Source: Labia minor (lineage: Eukaryota; Arthropoda; Insecta; Dermaptera; Spongiphoridae). From it: DNA of 64,000 nt. The notes beneath the pieces were generated by a model that saw only the letters and a list, made by a program, of their open reading frames with translations, was not told the DNA's origin and made no database searches. This document shows positions 11,002 to 23,429 of this stretch, piece after piece. The translations under genes and the position numbers were made by a program. Position 1 is the stretch's first letter. Each line of letters begins with the position of its first letter. The stretch covers positions 68,166,546-68,230,545 of the forward strand of contig OY720344.1 in assembly GCA_963082975.1 (NCBI GenBank), in the 5' to 3' direction.

Positions 11002-11255
11002 AAGGATTTTATTAAATATTTTTTTAGAAAATTCCAAATCTAGAGAATTAATTTTTCAAACTTATATAATATATATATTATCCCCCTGTACCCCCGAGTG
11101 GTACATAGTATTTGGTTAAGAGTAGTAAAAGGTTTTCATCCATTTTGTTTCAATCAGTATATTACATAAAACATTTATTTCTTTTTGTGTTCTTATTTAA
11201 AATATATTTTAATTTAATCAGTAAATTAATTATATATATTATTATTATTGTATAT

Positions 11256-11695
11256 GTTATATCTATCTATCTATGTGGCTCAAATATACTCTCGAAAGTT
11301 CTTGGCCGCAACAACCACATTTCTCCAAGTGTCCCTATCCTGAGCCCTTGTCCCTCTCTTGCGCCCTTCCTACGCGTCCTTGGTCTTCCAAGTGGACGTT
11401 TTCCAATCGGTCTCCACACCAATATCTTTTTCTTCTCCCATTCTAGCCACGTCAACTGCCTATCGCAACTTTTTCGCTTTTATAACACTAACTATTTCTG
11501 AAGATGCATAGAGGTCATGCAATTCCTCGTTATGCAGTCTCCGCCATTCCCTGGTGACCTCATCTTTCTTTGGCCAATAAATTCTGGGGAATTCTCAAAT
11601 ACTCTAAATCTACTCTCATCTCCCAGGGTCATAGATCATGCCTCCCATCCATATAATACAACAGGAAAAATAATTGTTTTATATATTTTAATTTT
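11256..11695 (-). pseudogene. Non-LTR retrotransposon 3' fragment, copy L4
   Basis: Minus-strand copy of the same LINE with its TATC tail at 11258-11275. Readable pieces on the minus strand include MTWLEWEKKK and RPIGKRPLGRPRTR, with an internal deletion after RTR. The 5' side extends to the ..YGW.A.SMTLGDESRF region near 11600-11670. Deletions and stops are frequent. Confidence 0.75.
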
Positions 11696-11718
11696 AATTA
11701 ATTATTTCGGTTAAGTAA

Positions 11719-11858
11719 GAAATTTCTTTTTTTTTGTTTCTATGACAGCAAAAAAGTAAACAAATTACATACATACAAACACTCTCCTTAAATTTCTTTT
11801 TTTTTGTTTCTATGACAGCAAAAAAGTAAACAAATTACATACATACAAACACTCTCCT
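11719..11858. repeat. 70-bp tandem duplication
   Basis: Two apparently identical 70-bp units (11719-11788 and 11789-11858), each containing TTTCTATGACAGCAAAAAAG and ACATACATACAAACACTCTC. The lack of divergence suggests a very recent duplication or an assembly artefact. Confidence 0.85.
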
Positions 11859-11859
11859 T

Positions 11860-13740
11860 TATATATATAGTTATTAATTCAATATAAACTCATAATTATA
11901 TTCCAAAAATTTCCTACCTCACTTAAAGTAATACAAGTTATCAAGAAACTATTATCATCTCTTAAAGTTATGGATGATTTATATAAGAAAAAAATAAAAT
12001 AATTAATTCGAGATAGTTATAGGTTTTTGACATAATTACAAAAGCTTTATTATAATTACATTTTCAAATTAAAGTTCATTTTATCCACACTAACTGCGTT
12101 ATAATTTATATTTAATACCAATATTGAATTAGCATTACATAAAGCTTCATGGTTGTCTAATCAATAATTTTCGGAAGTGTGGGAGGAGATTCCGATTGGA
12201 CAGTTATTGAGCATCACCTCTTCTGCAGATGGCTGTTTTCCAACTTTCTGGTAATATGCCAAAAAGGGATGGGATGATGGCAACTTCAGGGCGTTATCTT
12301 CTGATAAGCATAGGTGGAAAGTCATCAGAATCGGTAGCTAAATCTACTCTGATGTTAAAATAATTTCGTTGGCCTTAAAATCAATTTTATGTCTAAAATT
12401 TATTCGGAGGGCATATGTCGGAAGATCTAGCCCTTTGTCATCTATATTGGATTTTGGAGGAGAAAAAAACGAACCGAATCCTTAATGAGAAATGACATCG
12501 ATGAAGGGTAGAATTTTCAACTAAGAATTTATGAAAACCATTATTTTATTAATACAAATCTTTCTCTCTCAATCGATATAAAAAGTGATATGTTACCTGG
12601 ATATATGCGAATAACATTTGTCTTTTGTTTTATCACATCATATTTTTTTATTATTTAAATTTTTCAATTACAAAAAATAAATTTAAATTTTTTTTTATCT
12701 GTTTCTAAGAATAACATAAATCGTTTAAAAATATATTTTATTTTAAATAATCACTTTTAAGATATTTTTTTTAAAATGATTCGAGAGAAAAAAAATATTT
12801 TTGTTTAAAAAAAAAATTTAATAATATGTAGTATTTATGATTCCTATCTAAAGAATTAATAAATACTATTTATATAGAGAATATTTATTTATATTAATAT
12901 CTAGAGTTTATTTATTTTTAGTCATGATAAAAAAAAACGGACCGGAGAGAGACAGGTTATTTGTTCATATCTTCTCATTTGCCCTTTACATAAAAGAGTA
13001 AAGGGGTCAGTTTGGACTTACTCCTAGTCTACCAAAAAATTCCTATAATCAAAATTTATAGGTGAATGTACATTTTTCTCGAAAATACAAGTTTCTGAAA
13101 AAGTCACTATAATTAGTAGTAATGACTTCTTCGTATATTCTTATAATTAACAAGTTACTTTCTTAATTAAAAATAAAAAAAACTGACTAATATGGGCGTA
13201 GATCCATTCTTAATCCCAATAAGTTAAAAAACTTCAAATACTTTTTTTTATTAACTATAAAATAATTTTATAAATATATGAAATGGCATTGGATGGGGCG
13301 AGTCATGGGGTTTCTTGGAATTAATATCAAAATATTTTTTTTTTTACTTTTCAATCGGAAAAAATATTTGATAATAAAGGGTCTATATTCACAATCCATT
13401 TGCAATATGCGTTTTTTCACATACCTCCACGTTTCAGTTCATTCTGATTCCAAAAAAGTGATTTTCCTATTGACTTATGTGTGTCTTCCAACCCCAACCC
13501 CCTCCCTCCACAAGCTCACGTTGCTTTTAAACACTCACCCTTTTTCTCTTTTAAAATCATTTTTATACCATAATTCGTCTCTTTTTATTAATGTTTTTTT
13601 AAGTTCTTTTTAATAAATATTATTTTATATTTTTGTCAATTTTAAAAAAAAAATTGTTCTTTAACCTTTCAATTTATATTTTTAATATATTTTAAAAGAG
13701 CCAATAGATAGATACAAATATATTTAAACTACTGCATATA
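11860..13740. other. Intronic stretch; one less AT-rich block
   Basis: No repeat family of this window was recognised. 12150-12520 is less AT-rich (for example GGGAGGAGATTCCGATTGGA) but has no sustained frame. A 111-codon plus-strand frame at 13278-13613 is hydrophobic, low in complexity and not believed. Confidence 0.3.
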
Positions 13741-13747
13741 TATCGAT

Positions 13748-13798
13748 AATGCGGTCAAGAACTTTCGAGTTCCGTAGAGCCACAGAGATGGATACACC
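13748..13798 (+). repeat. LINE 3' tail fragment
   Basis: TCAAGAACTTTCGAGTTCCG followed by TAGAGCCACAGAGATGGATA is the terminal part of the L1-type LINE. Confidence 0.65.
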
Positions 13799-14329
13799 TA
13801 TATAAATCGATTGAAAAGTCAAATGGGGACTACCACAAATATTTAACTGTACTTTATATCAAATGAAATTTCAGTGATTTAACCCTTTGCACTCGTATAT
13901 ATATTCGATAAGACTAACAATCAACTCGGAATTTTTTCGATAAGGCTACTACTCTCAACTCGGAATTTTTTTTCATATTCGATCAAAAGGAAAATATTTT
14001 CATGCGAACATATTACAATTTAACTTTTCGGTTTAGTAGAAAAAATTATGAAAATAAACATATTTAATCATCTTACACTCCTTTGAAAAATGAAAATCTA
14101 TATAACTGTTAATATATGTATATACATTATGTGATTTTTCAAAATTAAAAAAAAAATAAAACTTACTTCTAAATTGGAAGAAACACATAGGATACACATG
14201 AAAAGCTAAAATAATGCTGTACTACATAAAATTATGAGGATTCATTATGTTTTTTATTACTAGCCTTAATGATATGAAAAATAAAAGAATCTTAAATAGT
14301 AAAATTGATACAAGTTATGTATAAAAAAA

Positions 14330-16146
14330 TTACATTTTATAGTTTTGCATTGTATGATATCGTTCAAAACATTCCCCAATATGTAATCCTGGTTTTAGAG
14401 TACATGTATTGCAGATATATCTTGTTTCATGTCTTCCTCCTTTGACTTTTCGGTCAGAACATACTAAACAGTCCTTTTTCTTTACTTCATTTTTACGAAA
14501 AATATGCAATTTGTCGTTTAGTCGTTCTTCCTTGTCTGACGTTGATGGTCTACCTGAAATTTTTGATCCCTTTCGGTAGTTTGCTTTCAGTCCATCTACT
14601 ATTTCTCGAACAAACTTTAAATGCGTCATTGGTCGTTTATTTTGGCGATTTTGAGTTATTTTATATAGTAAATATGCATTCACACTACATAATTCAAGTC
14701 CCCAAAAAAATAATTTCCGCCACCATTTCAATGATTTTCTCATAAAACAATATGACGCTGAATATGAGTCGGCTCGATCTACGCCTCCCATATATTTATT
14801 GTAATTAACAATTACAATTGGCTTATCTATAACTTGGATATTACCTCCACGTACTCTTCTAGTTATTGGTTGAGTACCTGAAACGTCCCAGCTGCTAAGT
14901 ATAGTGACGACACGTTTATCTTTCCTTACCAACAATAGCAAATTTTCTGATCTGCAGGCAAATGTATTGTTTTGAGAAAACTTTGGTTTTTTTATTGAAT
15001 ATGGTATAAACTTTCTATTATTTTGTATAGTTCCTGTTGTATATATATTTAGCTTTAGCAGTTCTTGTGCAAGTGGTAAGCTTGTGTAGTACCTATCCGT
15101 ATAAATATGGTATCCTTTACTACCAGGATTGCTATCCAATAAGTCTTGGCACAATTTTAGTGCTATTCTTGTACTTATGAGAAGATCAGGTCGTGGTAAA
15201 TCTTCTGAAGACAAGCTTCCATAATAGGGTAAAATTGAATATACATACCCTGTATTGGCATCTGCGAGTACATATATTCATATTCCCCACTTGGTAGGTT
15301 TATTTGGATTATATGTCAGAAAACATATTTTCCCTTTGAATCCCACCACTGACTCATCAACTGAGATTTCTCTTGACGGAACAAAATGTTTTTTGAATTT
15401 TTTATTTAAAAATTCTAAATAATGGCTAACTTTATGTGTTCGGGCTCTAAGACTTTGGTTATTTGGATTATTCTTATATAAGTGAAGCATCCAAAATATT
15501 TGCATAAATCTTTCTCTTCTAAATATACTACCAAAGAAAGGAATTTTTGAGTTGAAATTTTGGGACCAATATTCTTGCAGATTACTAACAGTAATTTTGC
15601 CCATATTTAGGATAACTCCAATAAATGCTGTAATTTCTTCTACGGTAACATCAACCCACGTATGCCACGTAGACCGTTTGGACAGATTTTTTTTTCTATT
15701 TTATTTCGAGCATAAATATTTGTATCTTCTACTATTTTTTCGATAAATTCATCAGAAAAAAAAAGTTTAAAAAAATCTGTAGGTTTTGTGCAGTTATCTG
15801 GGATTTGTGGGCCTTCAGTTTTTTGGCCGGAAGTAAAATCGATCCTATATGGCACATTGTCTTGGAGAGTGACGTCCACCCATGGCCCATAGTTGTCTGT
15901 AATTTTAGTGGTATACTCATCTTCACTGTTGCTTGAACTCGTTGGTAAAGGCACTGTTCTTCTTTTTTTATCAACTACGATATCACTATCTGTGCTAATA
16001 TCAATTTCCTCTTCTTCTTCAAAACTTTCCCTGACACTATTACTAGAGGAATTTATTTCTTCATGGCCATACGAGTCCAAATAAAATTCGTCATCACTAC
16101 TTTCCAATTCATTTATAATTTCTTTTTGTAAATGTCGTTTGGGCAT
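14330..16146 (-). pseudogene. piggyBac transposase with one frameshift and one stop
   Basis: Minus-strand reading starts MPKRHLQKEIINELESSDDE (16146) and runs through an acidic Ser-rich N-terminus, as is usual for piggyBac. A frame change falls in a nine-A run around 15688-15696, and an in-frame TGA (15278-15280) follows KWGI. Beyond these the frame is open to 14330. The three catalytic-Asp regions are visible: ISVDESVVGFKG, IYTDRYYTS and NKYMGGVDRADS. The C-terminus has the Cys/His zinc-binding domain (CLVCSDRK...YICNTC...HIGECF). About 600 residues match the family's usual size. Established knowledge: piggyBac transposases cut at TTAA and excise precisely. With two lesions this copy is inactive, but decay is slight, so the insertion is young. 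Confidence 0.9.
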
Positions 16147-16321
16147 TTTTAAATTGTAAAAAATTTCAAATTATAACACAAATATAAATTAGACATACAC
16201 ATACACTTGAGTATTTACCGCGTGACGTTCTCTACAAAAGTAATGAAATAGTGAAAATTTCTAAAAGATATATATTATTTAAATTAAAATTAAAATATAT
16301 ATTATTTAAATTATTTATTTA

Positions 16322-16577
16322 CTAGCTGCTCCGAGCGCCTTCGCCAATGAAAACCGCCGTTTTTTAAAATAATTAAATTATTTTATAGATTATAAAATAA
16401 AAATTATTGTATTAACATTAAAAATATTGAAATAAAAAATAATATTTAGTTTGATTTAATAAATAAAAATATTATAAACATTTTTAGTGGGAATGGGAAT
16501 TTCTAGGGGAGGAAGGGAGGTCAGATAAGCGACAACTTGTATTCCAAATGTTCGTCCCCCCTAGCTGTGACGTCATC
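16322..16577 (+). repeat. Repeat E, copy 2 (nested in piggyBac)
   Basis: Matches 4015-4230 closely, including the poly-T/AT block, AAGCGACAACTTGTATTCCA and GCTGTGACGTCAT. Its left edge ACTAGCTGCTCCGAGCGCC resembles the start of widespread arthropod repeats. The match breaks off at 16577, where piggyBac terminal sequence resumes. Confidence 0.75.
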
Positions 16578-16600
16578 CATAAGAAGATGTAAAGAAAACA

Positions 16601-16736
16601 GTAAAACATATAATGTCGCCTATTTGGCGACATACGAGTGCAACGGTAAAACATATAATGTCGCCTAGTTGGCGACGTACGAGTGCAACGGTAAAAATAT
16701 AATGTCGCCTAGTTGGCGACGTACGAGTGCAAAGGG
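16601..16736. repeat. Triplicated 45-bp repeat at the piggyBac right end
   Basis: Units at 16601-16645, 16646-16690 and 16691-16736 differ by a few bases. Each ends TACGAGTGCAA, the same bases as the terminal repeat, and contains the GTCGCC/GGCGAC stem-loop. Possible transposase-binding array; this role is inferred. Confidence 0.85.
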
Positions 16737-16882
16737 TTAAAATAATTATAATTATAATTTATTAATATAATTATTTAATTTAAGAAGACTTCTAACATAA
16801 ACTTAGGTTACTTAGTTTTACTTCACAAATTTTGAGATGTCACTTTAATGAAAATATGTTGGAAACCTGATTTAGATCAACA

Positions 16883-17150
16883 CAGTGGTATATTGGGAGG
16901 GAAACGCGGGGGAACGACGTTCCCTTAACTTTTTCAGAACCGGAACGTGTTCCAGTACTTTTTCATGTCCCGACAACTCCCACTTAAATCTACTGTTAGA
17001 ATTTCTTTATTTGTGTTCGTTAATATTTTGTATACTAGTAAGAATAAGAAAAAATAAAAACTTATATAGAAAATAATAGTTTGCTGAAAAAAGGACTTTT
17101 TTGCTCCCACTATGCGTTCCCTTACTTCTTATTTTACCAATAAATCACTG
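16883..17150. mobile_element. hAT-type MITE with 8-bp target duplication
   Basis: 268 bp, ends CAGTGGTATATTGG and CCAATAAATCACTG (imperfect 14-bp inverted repeat), flanked by GATCAACA on both sides (16875-16882 and 17151-17158). An 8-bp duplication with CAGTG ends is diagnostic of the hAT superfamily. No transposase frame is present. Confidence 0.88.
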
Positions 17151-17159
17151 GATCAACAT

Positions 17160-19670
17160 ATTATTTTATAAACATATTTAATAGCAAAATAATGTATGCT
17201 TTTTTCTGATGATGGATGGAAATTAATTAAAAGTCAAACACAAAATTAAAAAAAAAAGCTTGTTTTTTTTATATATCATTATATTGTTTATACTTTCAAA
17301 ATTAATTAAATCATATATCATTTTATTAAATTAAAAGAACATTTTATGATATCAATTTTTGAATTAATATGTTTATATCTATGATGTATACCTATAGATG
17401 TATATATAATTATATATAATTAAAAATTTTAACCAAATTAAATAAAATCAATATTGTTAAGCAGATTAAAAAGAAAAAAACTTGCATGTATCTCAATATG
17501 AAGCATACTTTCTATTATTATAATGTTATTTAAGGGCCTTATAAAATCATGAATGAATCAAAGAATATTTCTATATGTTTATTGGACAAAATACGACATT
17601 TTAAGGAAAAGAAAATAAGAGATAATTTATACTAGTATTTCATCATAGATAATTTAAATAAATATAGAACTATAAATCATATGAAATTCTATTATCTATT
17701 ACTTAGATTTGATTATTTACTTACAAATTATGATTTTGATTTTATTTGATTAAATTTTAAGAACCCTAGGTAGAGTTTCTTAGGAAACAATTTTCTTATT
17801 ATCGGGTTCGATTTCCGGAATTTTCCTCTTTCAGGGTACTAGTACTATAGCATACTTTCATTAGCATATGCGATCACAGTTGAAAATCTTCTTGAAATAA
17901 TAAATAACAACATTCAAGGTGAAGATTGACAGGATCTGTTGTACTGATCAAACAAAACCTCTATCCTGCTTAGGCGGTAATCAATTTAATGGACACTGTT
18001 CTTTTATAGGATGTTCAAGAGACAGCTAGAGATTAATCTATTTTGCATAATATATTAAAATGTGAATTACATTGCAAAATAATATTTGGTTAATAATTTT
18101 ATTAAAGAATGGAAATGAGCATAATCTCTTTCGTTTTTTTCTTATTTATAATGTAAATAATAATATTATTTATAATGATTATTTTAACAATGTTTCTCAT
18201 TAATAGCTATCTGTTTATACTTTTCTTGTCATTATATATAATGATATAATAGGGATTATTTACAAGTATCAGAAACAAAAAAAAAAACAAACAAAAGATT
18301 ATATAAAATTTATTTTAACAAATTATTTAATAATAAATATTCATTAATAAACATTTAACGCTTAACCTCTCTGATAAAGAAATCTATGATCAAACAAAAT
18401 TCTGATTACAAGACACATTTCATTTGTCTCTCTATCATCAATATTAAAAACTACATCTTTATTAAATATTGATATTATTTATAACGTTTATATGTTAAAA
18501 ATTATTAAAGTTTGAATATAAATCCGTTGATATTCTATTTAGCTACCAGTTTTATTATTTGGCCGCCAGATGGCTCTAATAATTTTCGGTTTGGATATAG
18601 GAAAATTATTTAATTAATTAATTTTTTAATCTTCTTAATGAATTATTATATATAATTAATAATTGGTGAATTAGTCGATAAAACATTATTAAATGGCTGC
18701 TCATTCATAACTAGTTTAAGTATATGCAAACTTTAATAATTTTATTTTGTAAACTAGAAATGTTTATTTTGTAAAGTAGAAGCGACCGCCACATACTTCT
18801 TGAGTAAAGTTTGTTTGGAATCCAAAAAGGAATCTACTGGTAAAGTTTTATCAAAATCCATCATACTTACATATAAATATACAATTATCAATTAATTTTA
18901 TATTAGCTACTCTGGAATATTTTTCAGTATTTTTATGTTCAATATTCTTATTAATCAAGACATTAATTGTCTATTACATGTTAAATTTTAATTATGATTT
19001 GATAAAGGAAATTTTCACTTTACTCATTATATACTACTATCAACACTTTTTATTCCCCCTCTTTAACTCTTATTTGAATAGATAAAAAATACTTAATGTC
19101 TTGTATTATTATTGTTATAATATTCATAAAAAAAAATAATAAAAAAATAAAATAAAATAAAAATTAGATAAATAGATAAATTCAATTTCATGTCAAGGAA
19201 GTTGAGAAAGAAAAGCTTAAGTGCATTTATTGGAGTTGAAATCAATTTTTTTTTAATGGAACCTTGGAAAATGCTCTACTCTATAATGGCTCTCAGTAGA
19301 GAGCGTATTCCTCCAATTTGTATTTGATGAGTATCTAAAGGTAAAGCTTTTCACATTGGGATCTATTAGATTTTCTTTTGAGTAGCGACTTTAAACCTGT
19401 TTTTTGCTGCCTTTCTTTTAAATGAAACCACTTTACAACCAAAAGTATTTCTATTCCTCTAAATTGAATTCCAATTCATCTTTATTGTTATATGTTCAAT
19501 TTAATTTCTAAAATTCTAAATGGCCATTATAAAGTTAATAATTATAAAACAATCAATCCTATAAAAACATTCCGAATCTTCTTTATCCAAATTCCATTTC
19601 ACTAAATTTTCTCAAATCTCTCGTCTTTGGACTGTCAATTAATTACATCTATCTTTTATCATATATTCTA
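17160..19670. other. Intronic stretch, little recognised
   Basis: AT-rich. A possible degenerate tRNA-like B box (GGGTTCGATTTCC) occurs at 17805-17817 without a convincing A box. Around 18780-18850 composition is less AT-rich. No frames or repeat copies of note. Confidence 0.3.
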
Positions 19671-19671
19671 G

Positions 19672-19790
19672 CCTATTATGTGGCTCATTCTACGTTTTTG
19701 ATTTCCTGTCACTAAATATACGTTGAAATACAGAGATCATATAATTTCTCGTTAAGCAACCTCACCTATTGTTCTGTGATTTCACCTTTT
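19672..19790 (-). repeat. LINE 3' fragment, copy L9 (very decayed)
   Basis: TATGTGGCTCATTCTACG, AGAGATCATATAATTTCTCG and GTGATTTCACCTTT follow the order of copy L4 (CATAGAGGTCATGCAATTCC, GGTGACCTCATCTTTC) with many changes. It directly abuts repeat F copy 3. Confidence 0.5.
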
Positions 19791-20378
19791 AGATAGTATT
19801 TCGATCACGGAAATTTTCGATGTCGAGATTTTAATGTTTTTATACGTTTTGAAGGTCCCCGAGTCATTTTCACTAAGGTTGAAAAGAATGTCTCTCTCTC
19901 TCTCTCTCACTGTGTGTGTGTGTATATAGACAAGATTACTCAAAAACTGTTTCAGCTAGAATCATTAAATTTGGTACTCGGTCATTATTCGAAATTTGTA
20001 GTTTTCTAACAACTTTTGAGATCTAACTCATCCGGAAGAGAGTCATTACCTACCACGTTTTCAATTTTTTTTCCTCTAAAATGACCGTAAAAATAAAGAT
20101 ATATATTTGATAGTTTTTCACATGATTAAAAATTGTATAAAACTGCTATATATCGAATTTCAGCTTGATTGAATCTCTGAAAGTATCGGAATTAATCTGC
20201 AAATGACACGCCAGCACGTGACGTGGTACCTTCAACAAAGAGCCAAACACGCGTTGGTTTAATAAATATTATTTATTGATTTTAGTTTATAATTTAATTG
20301 ATTAAATTTAATTTAAATATAATATATGTTATTTAATCTAATTCAAATTGTTCGAGATAGTCGAGTGGAGACACTCCA
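19791..20378 (-). repeat. Repeat F, copy 3 (minus)
   Basis: Diverged copy of the element at 36480-37110. It retains the head (GTCGAGTGGAGACACTCCA on the plus strand), the phrase ATGACCGTAAAAATAAAGAT, a microsatellite in the middle (CT then GT repeats at 19891-19927) and part of the terminal hairpin. Confidence 0.8.
19891..19927. repeat. (CT)n/(GT)n microsatellite within repeat F
   Basis: Alternating CT repeats pass into GT repeats. The same internal position holds a CA/TG run in the other repeat F copies. Confidence 0.9.
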
Positions 20379-20379
20379 C

Positions 20380-22990
20380 ATTTATTTACAATTCTATGAA
20401 GAATTCTATTACTATCAGCTATTTAATGAATGAAGAAAATTTAAAAAGTTTTGTTCCAGATTCATAAATACAAATTTAAAAAAAAGAAAGCTTATATTAC
20501 AAAAAAAAACAATCCAATTTTATCCTTAATTGATTTTAGATTATTAAAATAGTTTATTACTAATATATTGAAAATTTTGTTTGAAATTCGATTCAATTCT
20601 ATTTGGAAAGTACTTAACCACTTCTATACATTCCCTTCTTTTCAGTTCCTCGCTTCTCCGTCTTTCTCTCTTGGCAAACCTAGAAGAGAGCAAACGTACC
20701 TTCAAGTTTAACTAATCAAATGCCATTAAGTTTAAACTATTGGTATATAGAATAAGGGAAGAATGAATTCAATTTAAATTAATAGAACACTTGAACACTA
20801 TTACAAAATAATGCTTAGATCAGTTGAAATTTCCATTTTACTTATATAGACAAATAGACATATCTATAATGAAATGCAAGGGGAATCTTAATTTATTTTA
20901 AAAATAAATTTAATAAAATTTAGAAAAAAAAATTTTTTGACTAATATATTTATAGAAATTTATAAATTTATAAATAAACCAAAAACTAAACTACTTAATA
21001 TTATGTAACATCTTATATATATAAATATTAAATTTATTGGCGTATCTATTTTCATAAAATAAATGTAGAATAAATTTTCAATATATATATATATATATAT
21101 ATACATATCTTATATCTTGTACCTATTTATAGGAGATCTAATTAAAGAATGGGATTAGAATTGTCATCAAGATATATATTTTATTATAATTCATAATTTA
21201 TAATTTTTTCATGATGAAAAAAAATTTCGTTATAAGAATTAATTATTTTAGGTGTGATGTTAATGGTGTTGACTTATTAATTAAAGAAAATATGAAACGC
21301 CTGGCATATGTGCAAATTTTTATTTGAATAAAAAAAAAATAATTAATTGACAGATGATAAGTTTTCTTAAAAAAGTAATATTTTTAAAAATTTAGAAACT
21401 TTGTTTTTATTTTTGAATTGATATTAATTGATAATTATTATTATTTTTATTTATTATTTTATTGATAATAATAATTTCACAATATAATTAAAGATCAAAG
21501 TATAATTGAAGAATTAAGTTTTTTTATATTTATTTATCCGATAATTTTATCAAATAGTTTACCAAATACTGCAGAATCATTTTTTATACTATTGTACTAA
21601 ATGGAAAATCATGGTTTTCGCTCGTTGTTACATGAAACGCCCTAAGCATAATTAATATTACACCATATTATGAATATTTTTACATTTTATTTTGTATATT
21701 AATAGTAATTTATTTAATTACTTCCTTATCTTATTATATTATATAATATTCTGACTGAATTTAGTTTAATTTTAGAACTTCCTTCACATTGATAAGAGAA
21801 ATATAAATGATATTTATTTATTGTTTATTTAGTACTGTAAAATATTTATTATGCTGTCATATCATGCATATAATTTTATAAATGAATATTATCAGCAATA
21901 TACATTCCATTAAATATTAAATTAATTTATTCACAAATTCAGATTATTAAATTATTATTTCGTATTATTGTGTGTGTGTGTGTGTTTATTTGTATGTTTC
22001 ATTTTATAAATGAAAAGATTTTACTAAAAAGAAATAAAAATATAACGTTATTGAAGAATAAAACATTAAATTTTTTTATTTGCTTTAGGCGCATTTTGAC
22101 ATTAACGACATGAGTAAAAAAAATTGAGTGATGAAGAGGATCGGTTATTGATAATGTAAATTAGTCAATTGGGTTTAATATTTCATATCTATATACTTCT
22201 GACAAAAATTAAGAAGTTGTTACTCTTAACAAATATAATTTAAAAAATACGCAGTATGCTAATGCGTGAAGGTCATTTGTGAATCGGTATTATTAATTTC
22301 CTACTTTTCGGTTCATTATAATGAATTCTTTAAAGCTATTCCTTTTATTATTTTTTTTTTTATTTATTGAAATGAACTTTGAAATATTACAAAGGCTTAA
22401 TATATAAAGGACAAGGGTTGATGGAAATAAATATATATGTAGAAAATAAATAATATATAGATAGGATGAGGGTAAGGACGGGGTTGTGATCAAAGGTTGG
22501 TATAATAGGGATTTGTGAACTGCAACCCATAATCGACATTCCTTTTTATGTCCTATTTTAACTCTAAATTTAAATATTAATAGTTATAGTTTACAATTAG
22601 GATGGCCTGATATAGGATTATCTCTATGAGCATTCATATAAATACAACCAAATAATTTTAACTTCCTAAATCAATTGAGCTATAATTTAATTTATCTTAT
22701 TTTAAAATAATAAATAAATATATGAAAATTTCAATCGATAAAACATTAATATTATATATTAATTCTTGCTTTTAGACTTATCTATCTATGTCTGTTCAAC
22801 TATATACTGAAATTCATAGATATCGGTCGCTGAAACTATTATACATTAAATATTAAGCCACCTCCATCCAATTTATTCTCTCCCAATTCCCATACCCAAA
22901 AGTTCCTGAAATTTGTAATTAGATAATATAATACCATACCTGGTCCTTATTCACAACCATCCTCTTCGAAGAAGTTCTCTTCAGCACACA
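20380..22990. other. Intronic stretch, microsatellites only
   Basis: Strongly AT-rich with a TA run at 21080-21102 and a GT run near 21970-21986. No supported gene. Short minus-strand frames near 22300-22490 are hydrophobic and low in complexity. Confidence 0.35.
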
Positions 22991-22994
22991 CACA

Positions 22995-23422
22995 CACCAC
23001 TCCCAGTGCTTTGTCCACTTGTTGAATGTGATTTGGAATTTATTTTGTGTGACCTTGTTTAGTGCCAATAATGATTCTTTCTGAATTTCTAAAACTGCAT
23101 AGAATATTCGGCCTTTTAAACAATTTTCATTTTTCGAAACAAAAAGAAGTCACACAGAACCAAATCGGGGGAGTAAAGTGGATGAGTGATGTTGATTTTC
23201 GTTGAAAAAGACACACTGTTTTTTCTCAAATCCGTCATCAAAAAATCTGAAAGATAGCAACATACAAGAATGGAATAAAATTCACAACTACCTAACACGT
23301 CTACACAGAAAGAAACCGCTTGGTACACTGGTAAAGGAAGGATGCAACTAGTTGCAATTTGTCGTACTAGCACTAATTTATGCTTGAAATACAAATTTCG
23401 CAAACTTTTGAGTAGCACCTCG
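22995..23422 (-). pseudogene. Mariner element, internally deleted (minus)
   Basis: The 5' end on the minus strand is CGAGGTGCTACTCAAAAGTT preceded by TA, a mariner-type terminal repeat. Towards the other end the minus strand reads NITHPLYSPDLVLCDFFLFR, the third-Asp block of a mariner transposase, then a stop and decayed text like LNKVTQ.KF..TFNKWTKHWE. The middle is missing and the 3' terminal repeat was not found; the copy runs into a short CA repeat. Confidence 0.7.
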
Positions 23423-23429
23423 TATTCTC

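Larger units (their letters stand above)
13883..16736 (-). mobile_element. piggyBac element, structurally complete
   Basis: The element begins CCCTTTGCACTCGTA and ends TACGAGTGCAAAGGG, and is flanked on both sides by TTAA (13879-13882 and 16737-16740), the piggyBac target site. Length is 2.85 kb. The left end has two subterminal direct repeats containing CAACTCGGAATTTTTT. The right end has three 45-bp direct repeats (16601-16736), each with the hairpin GTCGCC-TAGTT-GGCGAC. A copy of repeat E (16322-16577) sits between the transposase start and the right end, probably a later nested insertion. The transposase is on the minus strand and carries two disabling lesions. Confidence 0.9.

Noticed and set aside
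13278..13613. 111-codon plus-strand frame
   Set aside because: Hydrophobic, T-rich low-complexity translation typical of AT-rich non-coding DNA.
16601..16736. A CRISPR-like array (three 45-bp repeats)
   Set aside because: The units are contiguous without spacers, share the piggyBac terminal repeat and lie in a eukaryotic transposon end.
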